Assembly (NCBI GenBank): GCA_902622875.1
Contig: CACNRW010000006.1
Span: 32,076 to 96,075 of the forward strand
Length of the DNA: 64,000 nucleotides
Direction of reading: 5' to 3'
Source: an uncultured SAR116 cluster alpha proteobacterium
GTDB lineage: Bacteria; Pseudomonadota; Alphaproteobacteria; Puniceispirillales; Marisalimonadaceae
Both the position numbers and the translations under genes were made by a program. Positions 1 through 8,215 of this stretch are shown piece after piece (within the stretch, counting starts at the first letter, position 1; every line of letters begins with the position of its first letter). The notes under the pieces are model-generated. The model was not told where the DNA came from and did no database searches. It saw only the letters and a list, made by a program, of their open reading frames with translations.

Positions 1-607
1 GCTCCCAAAAAAATGGTCCTATCACTGACATTACCATACAACCTACCATAGCAACCCAAAAAAAACTTGTTTCAGAAGTATCTTTTTCAGAAACTTTTCG
101 GGTTAAAATAGTGTAAAAACCTAATACAAAAGCTCCAACTAATGGAAGTAAGGCGTCAAAACTTATCATAAACTCTGCAGGATTTAAAATAATTAAAACA
201 CCAATAAAACCAAATAAAACCGCCATCCATCGTTGAATACCTATTTTTTCTCTCAATATTGGTCCCGAAAACGCAACAACTATTAGAGGAAAAGAGGATA
301 ATATTGAGTGAGTTTGAACTAAACCTAATTTTGTGAAGGAATAGACCCCAATGAGTATAGCAGAAATAAGTAATACGCCTCTTACAAATTGTATATATGG
401 CTGTTTAGTAGTTATTACTTTTTTAAGGCCATTTTTTTTTCTTAAACTGATTGAAATAACAAGTAATGCTAAAACCCAGCTTCTAATCATATTGATAACA
501 AAAACATTGTATGTTTCTGCCAAGTATCTTGAGACCCCATCCATTGTGGCAAAAAATAAAGTAGCGAGTATAATTATTAAAATTCCATTTTTAACGTTAT
601 TAATCAT
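1..607 (-). CDS. EamA/DMT-family transporter, N-terminal part (gene runs off the left edge)
   Basis: Reading the minus strand from the ATG at 605-607 gives an open frame of 202 codons to the window edge with no stop. It starts MINNVKNGILIIILATLFF. The product is almost entirely hydrophobic, with about six predicted membrane helices separated by short basic loops, and carries the motif pattern of the ten-helix drug/metabolite transporter superfamily (LLISAILIGVYSFTKLGL, then a REKIGIQRWMAVLFGFIGV repeat end). Such proteins export or import small metabolites at the inner membrane; the substrate cannot be read from sequence. The C-terminal third is missing only because the window ends. It is divergent from the dehydrogenase-like gene at 750, across a 142-nt gap that holds a long inverted repeat. 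Confidence 0.8.
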   Translation of the reverse strand, partial: MINNVKNGILIIILATLFFATMDGVSRYLAETYNVFVINMIRSWVLALLVISISLRKKNGLKKVITTKQPYIQFVRGVLLISAILIGVYSFTKLGLVQTHSILSSFPLIVVAFSGPILREKIGIQRWMAVLFGFIGVLIILNPAEFMISFDALLPLVGAFVLGFYTILTRKVSEKDTSETSFFWVAMVGCMVMSVIGPFFWE

Positions 608-634
608 AACGAATTAATACCTTGAGTTAATTTG

Positions 635-687
635 CATCTAAATAAAAAGTAATTGTAAACTTATGAATTATGCTTTTTATTTAGGTG
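635..687. repeat. 15-bp inverted repeat in a divergent intergenic region
   Basis: CTAAATAAAAAG at 638-649 is exactly inverted as CTTTTTATTTAG at 673-684. Flanking bases extend the stem to 15 pairs (635-649 with 673-687, including one G-T wobble), leaving a 23-nt loop. It lies between the divergent EamA transporter and the dehydrogenase-like gene. It could be a two-half-site operator or a transcript hairpin. No T-tract follows the right arm, so a factor-independent terminator is not supported. Confidence 0.55.
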
Positions 688-749
688 TGTTTATATATAA
701 ATTTTATTACCTATGATTAACATATGATTATGATTTACTAGAGAAACTT

Positions 750-1642
750 ATGAGCGATTATTTAAGACCTATAGGATTTATTGGCACTGGGTTAATGGGA
801 AACTGCCTTGTAAAGCATTTATTAAAAAAAGGATATACTATAAATATTTTCGATAAAAATAAAAATAATCTTATAGGTTTGAAAGATAAAAAAAGAATTT
901 CACTATCAACTAGTCCAGCTAAATTGTCTAAAGATTGTGGTATTATATTTTTATGTTTAGATAAAACAGAAAGTGTTGAGGATGTTGTATTTAAAGAAAA
1001 TGGAATAATTAAAAATGCTTCTCAAAACAATATTATAGTAGACTTGTCTACTACCTTTGCTGATAAGACTGTAAATTTTTCAAAGAAACTAAATACTGAA
1101 AAAGTTCCATCATGGATTGATGCTCTTATGTCTGGAGGACCAGACAAACCTATAAGTGGTAGCTTAGCTTTAATGATAGGTGGAGAACAAAAGATTGTTA
1201 AAAAAGTATCATCCATCCTAAAAAAAATTTCATCTAATTTCACTTATTTTGGACCAACTGGTTCAGGGCAAATTGTAGAAATGATAAATCAAATATTAGT
1301 CCTCAATAATTACACAATTTTAGCAGAGGCATTGTCTTTTGCTGAGGCTTGGGGGATTGATGCCAAAAAAATTCCAGATGCACTACGTGAAGGTCATGCA
1401 GGTTCAAATTTGTTAAAACATTTATTTCCAAGAATGATAAATAGAGATTTTAAACCACAAGGTTATACTTCTCAAATTCTTAAAGGTTTAACTATGGTTT
1501 CAGAACTTGGAAATAAAAAAACGTACCTCTTCCAATGTCAAATCTTACTAAACAATTATTTACAATATTATCTGAAAAATCGAATGAAAATTTAGATGGG
1601 ACATCTATTATAAAATTATTTAATAAAGATGATAAATTTTAA
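750..1642 (+). pseudogene. 3-hydroxyisobutyrate dehydrogenase-like NAD(P)-binding protein, frameshifted near the 3' end
   Basis: The N-terminus has a Rossmann GFIGTGLMG motif (residues 9-17). The substrate-binding segment MSGGPDKPISG lies near 126-136, and the helical C-terminal domain begins at about 171, as in beta-hydroxyacid dehydrogenases. The literal frame stops at 1595 (281 aa) with an unconserved tail. One base added to the seven-A run at 1515-1521 opens the other frame, which continues as NVPLPMSNLTKQLF to a TAA at 1640-1642 and gives a family-typical 297 aa. So the gene carries a -1 frameshift, by mutation or read error. The usual catalytic lysine in the G-x-G-Q-x-x-K motif is Glu177 here, which also argues against normal activity. 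The restored stop is 12 nt before the next gene, consistent with an operon. The substrate is unknown. Confidence 0.75.
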
Positions 1643-1654
1643 AGAAATAATAAA

Positions 1655-2557
1655 TTGAAAAATTTACCTATTATTGACGCTCATCACCATTTTTGGGACT
1701 TAAGCCTTAAAAAAAATTCTTGGTTAGATAAAAATAACCAAATACCTTTTAGATATGGTGATTACAGTTCAATTTGTAAAAACTTTATGCTAGCTGACTA
1801 TAAAAAAGTAAGTAAAAATCACAACATAGTTAAAACTATTCATATGGAAACTGAGTGGGACCCCAAAGATCCTGTGGGAGAAACAAAATGGCTTCAAGAA
1901 TTATTCGATATTTCAGGCTTTCCAAATGCTTTAGTTGGACAAGCTTGGTTTGATAGAGAAGATATTGAATTAGTTTTAAAAGGTCATACACAATTCCCTT
2001 TGATTAGAAGCATAAGGCATAAACCAAAGTCTTCACTATCTCCAAATATTAAAACATTGAATTCAAAAGGAACTCTTAATGATCCATTTTTCAGAAAGGG
2101 ATATTCTTTGCTTGAAAAATACAAACTTCATTTTGATCTTCAAACACCTTGGTGGCATTTAGACGAGGCTGCAAAATTAGCAAAAGATTTTCCAGATACA
2201 ATTATTATTTTGAACCACACTGGTCTTCCTGCTGATAGATCGAAAGAAGGCCTAGGTAATTGGAAAGCTAGCTTGGAGAATTTTGCTGAACAACCTAATA
2301 CTGCAGTCAAAATATCTGGCATTTGTGTTCCTGGTAAACAATGGACAGTCAAACTCAATAAAAGTATTATTCTAGATGCTATTAATATTTTTGGATATAA
2401 AAGATGTATGTTTGCATCTAATTTTCCAGTGGATGGGGTTTTAGCAAGCTTTGACGACATATATTATGGCTTTAAGGAAATTACTTCCGAAATGAGTGAT
2501 GATAAAATTAAAAGTTTATTTCATGATAATGCCATAAAGTATTATAATCCATTGTGA
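1655..2557 (+). CDS. Amidohydrolase-2 family metal-dependent hydrolase
   Basis: This 300-aa TIM-barrel protein belongs to the amidohydrolase family that includes lactonases and decarboxylases (COG3618-like). The metal-binding start of strand 1 reads IIDAHHHFWD (residues 6-15). A conserved NHTGLP lies near 187 and the catalytic-Asp region SNFPVDG near 255, as expected for the family. Members often open sugar or dicarboxylate lactones, but the substrate cannot be assigned. The start is a TTG at 1655, just after the restored stop of the upstream dehydrogenase-like gene; no strong ribosome site is visible. The adjacency suggests a small catabolic unit whose first gene is now broken. It converges on the crotonase gene with a 16-nt gap. 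Confidence 0.85.
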   Translation: MKNLPIIDAHHHFWDLSLKKNSWLDKNNQIPFRYGDYSSICKNFMLADYKKVSKNHNIVKTIHMETEWDPKDPVGETKWLQELFDISGFPNALVGQAWFDREDIELVLKGHTQFPLIRSIRHKPKSSLSPNIKTLNSKGTLNDPFFRKGYSLLEKYKLHFDLQTPWWHLDEAAKLAKDFPDTIIILNHTGLPADRSKEGLGNWKASLENFAEQPNTAVKISGICVPGKQWTVKLNKSIILDAINIFGYKRCMFASNFPVDGVLASFDDIYYGFKEITSEMSDDKIKSLFHDNAIKYYNPL

Positions 2558-2573
2558 AATATTTTAATAGAAG

Positions 2574-3374
2574 TTAAACACCTTTAAAATTGGCCTGTCT
2601 TTTTTCCATAAATGCTCTTCTTCCTTCTTTATAATCTTCACTGTCAAAGCATGCAGACGCAAGTTGCTCACAAATTGAAAGGTCTCTTTCATCTGGATTT
2701 TTTAATATTTCCACCCCAATTTGTTTCATAGCTTTGATAGTTAAGGGAGCATTTTTAGATATAGTAAGAGCATAATCTTTTACAAAAGTTTCTATTTCAT
2801 CTTCACTAATTAATTTTTGAATTAACCCACATGTCAAGGCCTCTTCTGCAGAAATTTTATCTGCTGTAAACATTAAATGTTTAGCCATTCCTGGTCCCAT
2901 AACATCAAATAATCTTTTTATTGAAGAAAAAGGGTAACCTAAAGATAATTTTGCTGCTGGCATTGCAAATTTAGATTTTTCAGAACATATCCTTATATCA
3001 CAACATACTGCCAAATTCAGACCACCACCTATGCAATACCCGTTAATCATTGCAATAGTTGGTTTTGGAAATGTTTCAAGGTTCTCATACACTTTTTGTG
3101 TTCTTTTATTATAACTTAAAACAGCTTCCTTAGAACTTCTCTCTTTGTCAAATTTAGAAATATCTGCTCCAGAAACAAATGACTTTCCACCTGCACCGTT
3201 TAACACTATTACTCTTACGGTATTATCACTTCTAAAATTATCAAGTATTATCTCTAAAGCATCCCACATTTCAATTGACACAGCATTATGTTTTTCTGGA
3301 TTATTAAACGTAATATAACCAACACCATTTTCAATTCTTGATAACATTTTATTAGTTGTCAAAATTACCCCCAC
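2574..3374 (-). CDS. Enoyl-CoA hydratase/isomerase (crotonase) superfamily protein
   Basis: At 266 aa this is the normal crotonase length. It has the NNPEKHNAVS segment (24-33), the oxyanion-hole motif SGADIS (68-73) and the second oxyanion glycines IGGGLN (115-120). Of the two acid/base glutamates of mitochondrial crotonase, the first position (GGGCELA) is Asn120 and the second (QPEI) is Ala140. A classical hydratase reaction is therefore doubtful, and another crotonase-fold reaction (isomerase, hydrolase or decarboxylase) is more likely. It follows the CaiB-type CoA-transferase by 5 nt on the same strand, so the two probably act on one acid: CoA is loaded by the transferase and the acyl-CoA is then converted here. 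The start is a GTG at 3374; an in-frame ATG at 3347 is an alternative. Confidence 0.85.
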   Translation of the reverse strand: MGVILTTNKMLSRIENGVGYITFNNPEKHNAVSIEMWDALEIILDNFRSDNTVRVIVLNGAGGKSFVSGADISKFDKERSSKEAVLSYNKRTQKVYENLETFPKPTIAMINGYCIGGGLNLAVCCDIRICSEKSKFAMPAAKLSLGYPFSSIKRLFDVMGPGMAKHLMFTADKISAEEALTCGLIQKLISEDEIETFVKDYALTISKNAPLTIKAMKQIGVEILKNPDERDLSICEQLASACFDSEDYKEGRRAFMEKRQANFKGV

Positions 3375-3379
3375 TTATT

Positions 3380-4573
3380 TCATATAATATTTTTTGATTT
3401 TAACTCATCAAGCTCTTCACTGCTATAACCTAAATCTAACAAAACATCTTCATTATGCTCACCTTTTTCAGGAGGCCTTTGTTTCATTATGCTAGGAGAA
3501 CGAGACAAGTTAAAAGGTTGGCCTACTAGTTCAGTCTCTCCAAATGGTATAGTATTAATGGATTGGGCAATACCCAAATGCTTAACCTGTGGATCGTCAA
3601 ATACTTTATCTATAGAATTTATAGGACCACATGGCACCCCAACTTTTTCTAATTTCTCCACCCATTCATCTGAGGTTTTAGTGATAGTAACCTCCTCAAT
3701 AAGATTGTTTAAATAATCTCTATTCTTTAAACGTTCTTTGGCATTTTTAAATTCATCCTTTTCAAGCCATTCCCCTTTATCTACAGCCTCTGCAAAACGT
3801 TTCCAAATTGTTTCACCTGCAACTGCTAGATTAATTGACCCATCAGATGTTTTGAAAACTCCCGTGGGTACGCTAGTTGGATGATTATTACCAGCTTGGA
3901 CTGCAACATGATTTTCGCTTAACCAACGTGCAGCTTGAAAATCAAGCATAAAAATCTGTGCTTGTAATAAAGATGTATTTACCCATTGACCTAACCCTGA
4001 CTTTTCTCTCTCCAGAAGAGCAGTTTGTATTCCCATAGCACAAAACAACCCTGCTGTAAGGTCTGCTACTGGAATGCCCACTCTCATTGGGCCTTCTCCG
4101 GGAACACCAGTTATGCTCATTAATCCACCCATACCCTGTGCAATTTGATCAAATCCTGGTCTTTTAGCATAAGGACCATCTTGTCCAAAACCAGATATGC
4201 TTGCTAAAATAATTTTTCGATTTCGTGACTTTAAACTTTCATAGTCAACACCTAATCTTTCTTTAACGTCAGGACGAAAGTTTTCAACAATTACATCAGA
4301 GGTTTCAACAAGCTTCATCAAAATTTCAATTGCCTCTGGTTGTTTTAAGTTTAAAGTAATGCTTCGTTTATTACGATGTAAGTTTTGAAAATCTGAGGTG
4401 TGTCGAGATGCTCCAAGTGCACCATCGGGCTCAACACTTTCTGGAGCTTCTACTTTTATTACATCTGCTCCCCAGTCTGCCAACTGCCTTACAGCAGTCG
4501 GACCAGATCTTACTCTTGTAAGATCGATAACCCTAATATGTGATAAAGCATCTGAGGCAGGTAGATGAGCCAT
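3380..4573 (-). CDS. CaiB/BaiF family (family III) CoA-transferase
   Basis: This 397-aa protein begins with IRVIDLTRVRSGPTAVRQLADWGADVIKVE (13-42), the family's Rossmann-like N-terminus. FGQDGPYAKRPGFDQIAQ follows at 129-146, and the probable catalytic aspartate, which forms the acyl anhydride in formyl-CoA transferase, is Asp171 in PVADLTAG. Family members move CoA between carboxylic acids in the cytoplasm. The substrate pair is not predictable from sequence. An AAGGAGA ribosome site lies about 8 nt upstream of the ATG. The gene heads a two-gene operon with the crotonase and is divergent from the alpha/beta hydrolase. Confidence 0.93.
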   Translation of the reverse strand: MAHLPASDALSHIRVIDLTRVRSGPTAVRQLADWGADVIKVEAPESVEPDGALGASRHTSDFQNLHRNKRSITLNLKQPEAIEILMKLVETSDVIVENFRPDVKERLGVDYESLKSRNRKIILASISGFGQDGPYAKRPGFDQIAQGMGGLMSITGVPGEGPMRVGIPVADLTAGLFCAMGIQTALLEREKSGLGQWVNTSLLQAQIFMLDFQAARWLSENHVAVQAGNNHPTSVPTGVFKTSDGSINLAVAGETIWKRFAEAVDKGEWLEKDEFKNAKERLKNRDYLNNLIEEVTITKTSDEWVEKLEKVGVPCGPINSIDKVFDDPQVKHLGIAQSINTIPFGETELVGQPFNLSRSPSIMKQRPPEKGEHNEDVLLDLGYSSEELDELKSKNII

Positions 4574-4685
4574 AAATATTTTCTCCTTTTTTGTTTTTAA
4601 AAAACTTACTCAAATTATATCAACAAATTGCTTGTTTAAAAGTCAAAAAAAAATTATTACTTTTTTCAAGTTTAATAAAAAAAAA

Positions 4686-5552
4686 ATGACTGTGAAAAAA
4701 TTTGATTTCAAAAAACATGATAAAGATTTGTCAAAAATAGAAAGCAAGTCTGAAAAAATCTTTATTAAATCAAGAGATTCAAATGTGTGTTGGAGAATAT
4801 GGGGCAAGGGTAATCCTATAATTTTTTTACATGGTGGTTACGGAAGTTGGGCGCATTGGGTTAAGCAAGCACTTCCGTTTTCAAAAAATCATAAGGTACT
4901 CATTCCAGATATGCCCGGGTTTGGTGAATCAGATGATTTAAGTCTTCCACATAATCCCGAAAAAATTGCGTCTAATTTAGCTGATACACTTGAAGCGTTA
5001 ATCGCACCCCACGATAATACAATAATATGTGGGTTTTCCTTTGGAGGCCTTATATCAGGTCATTTGTCATATGAATTAATTCAAAGAAAATTTATACCTA
5101 CAAAGTTAATATTAGTTGGTCCCGGTGGGTTAGGTGCCAAAAGAGGCGATATGAAGACAATGATAGCAAGACATTCTGGGATGTCTGAGGAAGAAATTTA
5201 TAGTGCCCACCAAACAAATCTTGAAATTTTAATGATACATAATTCTCAAAAAGTTGATAATTTTTCAGTTCATATACAAAAGCAAAATACTGATGCCCAT
5301 AGGATTAAAAGTCGTCCAATATCTGCAACAGATACCTTAACTAAGGTTTTAGAAAAACAAGATGTACCACTTTATGTCATATGGGGAGAAAAAGATGCTA
5401 GCGTTGGGGTCTATCTTGAGGATAGAATGGCTATTTTAAGAAAAGTTAACAAAAATGTCCGCTTTCATGTGGAATACAATATTGGTCATTGGATAATGTA
5501 CGAAAATGAAAAAATTTTTAATAAACTTTTAGAAGATATTATTCAAGATTAA
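4686..5552 (+). CDS. Alpha/beta-fold hydrolase
   Basis: The product is 288 aa from the ATG at 4686; an in-frame TTG at 4632 would add 18 lysine-rich residues and is less likely. The oxyanion loop HGGYGSWAHW lies near residue 49. The nucleophile elbow GFSFGG places the catalytic serine near 118, an acid lies in the WGEKD segment, and the catalytic histidine is in IGHWIMYE near 268. These make a complete hydrolase triad of the alpha/beta superfamily. The substrate (ester, lactone, C-C bond or epoxide) is unknown. The neighbours are CoA and redox enzymes, which suggests a role in small-molecule catabolism. The end overlaps the convergent nitroreductase by 14 nt. Confidence 0.9.
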   Translation: MTVKKFDFKKHDKDLSKIESKSEKIFIKSRDSNVCWRIWGKGNPIIFLHGGYGSWAHWVKQALPFSKNHKVLIPDMPGFGESDDLSLPHNPEKIASNLADTLEALIAPHDNTIICGFSFGGLISGHLSYELIQRKFIPTKLILVGPGGLGAKRGDMKTMIARHSGMSEEEIYSAHQTNLEILMIHNSQKVDNFSVHIQKQNTDAHRIKSRPISATDTLTKVLEKQDVPLYVIWGEKDASVGVYLEDRMAILRKVNKNVRFHVEYNIGHWIMYENEKIFNKLLEDIIQD

Positions 5553-6390
5553 AACCGTGATTTTTTAACCATTTTTTAAAGTCTTTTCTTTCAGCTACAG
5601 AAAGTTGCCTACTAATATTTTCTGACCAGGTTCCTTTTTTGGCTACTCCATAAATATCTGTATGTCTCTGCTTGTTTCTTTCTATAGGAGCCACTTTAAA
5701 TACTCGTTCATCATATTGATTAATTTTATCCATTAAGTTTTTTTCATTGTATGTGTTATAGTGAGTTACTATATCTTGAGGTAGCCTTATAGATATTGGT
5801 GACCTTTCATCTGGCCAACCTAAAGCAAGTCCAGCAATTGGAAAAACACCTTTAGGTAATTTGCAAAGATTTTTTACTTCTTCAATTATATTTCTAATCA
5901 TGCTTATTGGGCATATGCCTAAACCAATAGACTCAGAAGCACTTATCATAGATTGCATTGACAGAGCTGCGTCTATAACACCATTCATAAATGTATCTAC
6001 ATTATTATTTTTATGATTATATCCCTTATGATTTGTAATTTTAATATTTCTTCTAATGTCAGCAAGGAATAAAAGAAAAACTGGTGCTGTAAGTGCCCAT
6101 TTTGTATCACCAATCAATGTTGAAATTTTGTTTTTTAGGGATTTATTTTGTATTACCATAATTGAGTATTGCTGAAGATTTGACTTGGACGGTGCTGATT
6201 GTGCAGCTGTCAAAAGTAGTGTTAAAAGTTCTTTAGAAATATTTTCTTTTGAAAATTTTCTCACACTAGCTCTAGATATAATAGAATTTATTAAAGGTGT
6301 AACATCAATTTTGGAAAAGTTTAGATCAGTTTTTTTTCCATACCTATTATGATATAAGTTTGATACATCAATCATTAAATATACTTTCAT
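5539..6390 (-). CDS. Nitroreductase-family FMN oxidoreductase
   Basis: This 283-aa protein carries the nitroreductase fold signatures. The FMN-phosphate-binding SRASVRKFS lies near 38-46, AAQSAPSKSNLQQYSIMV near 67-84, and the central LGICPISMIRN and AGLALGWPDERSP segments occur where FMN and dimer contacts are made. Such enzymes use NAD(P)H to reduce nitro groups, quinones or enones through bound FMN. The physiological substrate is not deducible. The N-terminal ~25 residues before the fold are not typical, and a start at the internal Met6 is possible. It is divergent from the SDR gene with 60 nt between them. Confidence 0.88.
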   Translation of the reverse strand: MKVYLMIDVSNLYHNRYGKKTDLNFSKIDVTPLINSIISRASVRKFSKENISKELLTLLLTAAQSAPSKSNLQQYSIMVIQNKSLKNKISTLIGDTKWALTAPVFLLFLADIRRNIKITNHKGYNHKNNNVDTFMNGVIDAALSMQSMISASESIGLGICPISMIRNIIEEVKNLCKLPKGVFPIAGLALGWPDERSPISIRLPQDIVTHYNTYNEKNLMDKINQYDERVFKVAPIERNKQRHTDIYGVAKKGTWSENISRQLSVAERKDFKKWLKNHGFNLE

Positions 6391-6410
6391 TAATATTTTG
6401 TTTAAGTTTA

Positions 6411-6440
6411 TGATACAATGGTTACCAAAATTTATTAGGA
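6411..6440 (+). promoter_or_regulatory. Candidate extended -10 promoter and ribosome site for the SDR gene
   Basis: TGATACAAT at 6411-6419 fits an extended -10 element (TGn plus TACAAT) without a convincing -35 box. A transcript starting near 6426 would have a leader of about 25 nt. AGGA at 6437-6440 lies 10 nt before the ATG at 6451. This is pattern matching only. Confidence 0.4.
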
Positions 6441-6450
6441 TTTTTTTGAT

Positions 6451-7245
6451 ATGTTAGATCTAAAAGATAAAATCGCCATTGTGTCAGGATGTGGTTCAAT
6501 TGGAGATGGTTTTGGTAATGGTAAGGCAATCGCAACTCTTTTAGCGCGCCAGGGTGCAAAAGTTGTTGGAACTGATATTAATGAGGAAGCAGGAAACAAC
6601 ACGTCCGATTTTATAAAACAAGAAGGTAATGATTTTACTTTTTATAAGGTCAACATGACTAATGAAAGTGATGTAAAAGAATTTTTTAATAAAGCTGAAG
6701 CCCAATATAAAAAGATTGATATTTTAGTTAATGTTGTTGGTCAATCTGAACCTGGAGGACCAGTAGAGATTGATACCATCACATGGCAACAACAATTTAT
6801 GTTAAATTTAAATACTGCCTATTTTTGTATTAAATGTGCAATTCCAATTATGGAGAAAAACTCAAGTGGTTCAATTGTTAATATTTCCTCAGTTGCAGCA
6901 CTGAGGTATGTAGGTAAACCTCAAGTTGCTTATAGCGCTTCAAAAGCGGCACTTATACAGATGACTAAAACCACTGCAGTAATTGAAGCAAAAAAGAATA
7001 TTCGACTAAACTGCGTTGTTCCAGGTTTGATGCATACTCCTTTAGTAGACAGATTAGCACAAAAATATGCAGATGGTGATTATGAAGGATTTGTTAGACA
7101 GAGGCATGATCAAGTTCCAATGGGAAGAATGGGTGAATCATGGGATGTTGCTAATGCCGTATTATTTTTATGTTCTGACGAAGCAAAGTATATTACTGGA
7201 ACTGAGCTAATAGTTGATGGAGGTCTTGTTGCCTCGACACCCTAA
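6451..7245 (+). CDS. Short-chain dehydrogenase/reductase (SDR)
   Basis: This classical SDR has 264 aa. The NAD(P)-binding glycine motif is the expanded form SGCGSIGDGFGNGKA (9-23), seen in one SDR subgroup. The acidic TDINEEA after strand 2 suggests NAD preference. The NNAG motif is NVVG here, and the catalytic Ser-Tyr-Lys set is NISSVAA, then YSASK with Tyr161 and Lys165. The C-terminus ends ITGTELIVDGGLVAS, the usual SDR tail. It reduces or oxidises an alcohol/carbonyl substrate that cannot be named. It is followed on the same strand, 52 nt later, by the potassium channel, with no functional link visible. Confidence 0.93.
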   Translation: MLDLKDKIAIVSGCGSIGDGFGNGKAIATLLARQGAKVVGTDINEEAGNNTSDFIKQEGNDFTFYKVNMTNESDVKEFFNKAEAQYKKIDILVNVVGQSEPGGPVEIDTITWQQQFMLNLNTAYFCIKCAIPIMEKNSSGSIVNISSVAALRYVGKPQVAYSASKAALIQMTKTTAVIEAKKNIRLNCVVPGLMHTPLVDRLAQKYADGDYEGFVRQRHDQVPMGRMGESWDVANAVLFLCSDEAKYITGTELIVDGGLVASTP

Positions 7246-7297
7246 AAGGACTTCAAAATATTAATTCAGTTTCAACAAAACTTCTATATTAGGTTTA

Positions 7298-8206
7298 ATG
7301 ATGTATTTAAAAATTCAAAAACGTACCAGCCAACTTTTATCTAAAGGTAATGTGGCAGACAAGCCTAGTCAATATGTTGATATGATTTTATTTATACTTA
7401 TAGTTTTAAACATTGTTGCTGTGTGTTTAGAATCAGTGAAACATATCAGAAATGCATATAAAGTAGCTTTCAACGCATTTGAGTTTTTTTCCGTTGTAAT
7501 TTTCAGTATTGAATATGTTTTAAGGGTTTGGTCTGCCCCTGCAAGAAATGACCTAGGTGACTCAACTAATTTTATAAAAAGAATGAAATATATATTTAGT
7601 TTTACAGGCTTGATAGATTTTTTAGCCATTATACCCTCTATTTTACCATACTTATTTGGAGGCTTAGATCTTAGGTGGCTTAGGGTATTAAGATTATTAA
7701 GATTATTGAAAATATCTAATTATAGTTCAGCACTTGAGGATTTTTTTTCTGCAATTAAAGCAGATTGGAGATCTTTTAGTGCCGCGTTATATTTGATGGT
7801 AATAGCATTATTCCTATCAAGTGCACTGATGTATATTGTAGAACATGAAAGCCAGCCAGAAAAGTTTAGTTCAATTCCAGAAACAATGTGGTGGGGACTT
7901 ATTACCTTAACAACTGTTGGTTATGGGGATGTATCACCGGTTACCCCGCTAGGGAAAATAATTGGAGCTTTTACAGCAATAATGGGAGTTTGTACTGTAG
8001 CTCTTTTAACTGGTATAGTTGCTTCTGCATTTGCTAATCAAAGAGCTCAAAAAGCTGCAATTTTGGAAGCCGAAATAAATCAAGCTTTAAGTGATGGTGT
8101 AATAAGTGACGATGAAGCTCAGAAAATTGAAAAGTTAAGAAAAGAACTTAATTTGTCACCAGAGCATTCTAAATCACTTGTTAATATACTTTCAGAAAAA
8201 AAGTAA
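7298..8206 (+). CDS. Voltage-gated-type potassium channel (six-helix ion-transport protein)
   Basis: This 302-aa inner-membrane protein has five to six transmembrane helices. A positively charged S4-like helix, LRWLRVLRLLRLLK, lies at about 125-138. A pore loop carries the potassium selectivity filter TTVGYGD at 205-211, followed by the inner helix GVCTVALLTGIVASAF. The cytoplasmic tail (about 245-302) is helical and charged, with a DGVISDDEAQKIEKL segment like a short oligomerisation motif. Filter and S4 together support a K+ channel of the Kv/Kch type. It may tune membrane potential or potassium balance. The start is the first ATG of an ATGATG pair. It converges on the flavin oxidoreductase gene with a 9-nt gap. 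Confidence 0.93.
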   Translation: MMYLKIQKRTSQLLSKGNVADKPSQYVDMILFILIVLNIVAVCLESVKHIRNAYKVAFNAFEFFSVVIFSIEYVLRVWSAPARNDLGDSTNFIKRMKYIFSFTGLIDFLAIIPSILPYLFGGLDLRWLRVLRLLRLLKISNYSSALEDFFSAIKADWRSFSAALYLMVIALFLSSALMYIVEHESQPEKFSSIPETMWWGLITLTTVGYGDVSPVTPLGKIIGAFTAIMGVCTVALLTGIVASAFANQRAQKAAILEAEINQALSDGVISDDEAQKIEKLRKELNLSPEHSKSLVNILSEKK

Positions 8207-8215
8207 TTTTAACAT

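Noticed and set aside
351..617. An 88-codon open frame on the + strand near the left edge
   Set aside because: It is antisense to the EamA-type transporter frame, which is open for 202 codons on the minus strand and has family motifs. The + frame has no recognisable content.
1515..1521. Programmed -1 ribosomal frameshifting at the A-run
   Set aside because: The zero-frame codons are AAT AAA AAA ACG, so the P-site slip would pair poorly, and there is no obvious downstream structure. Mutation or read error is simpler, though slippage is not excluded.
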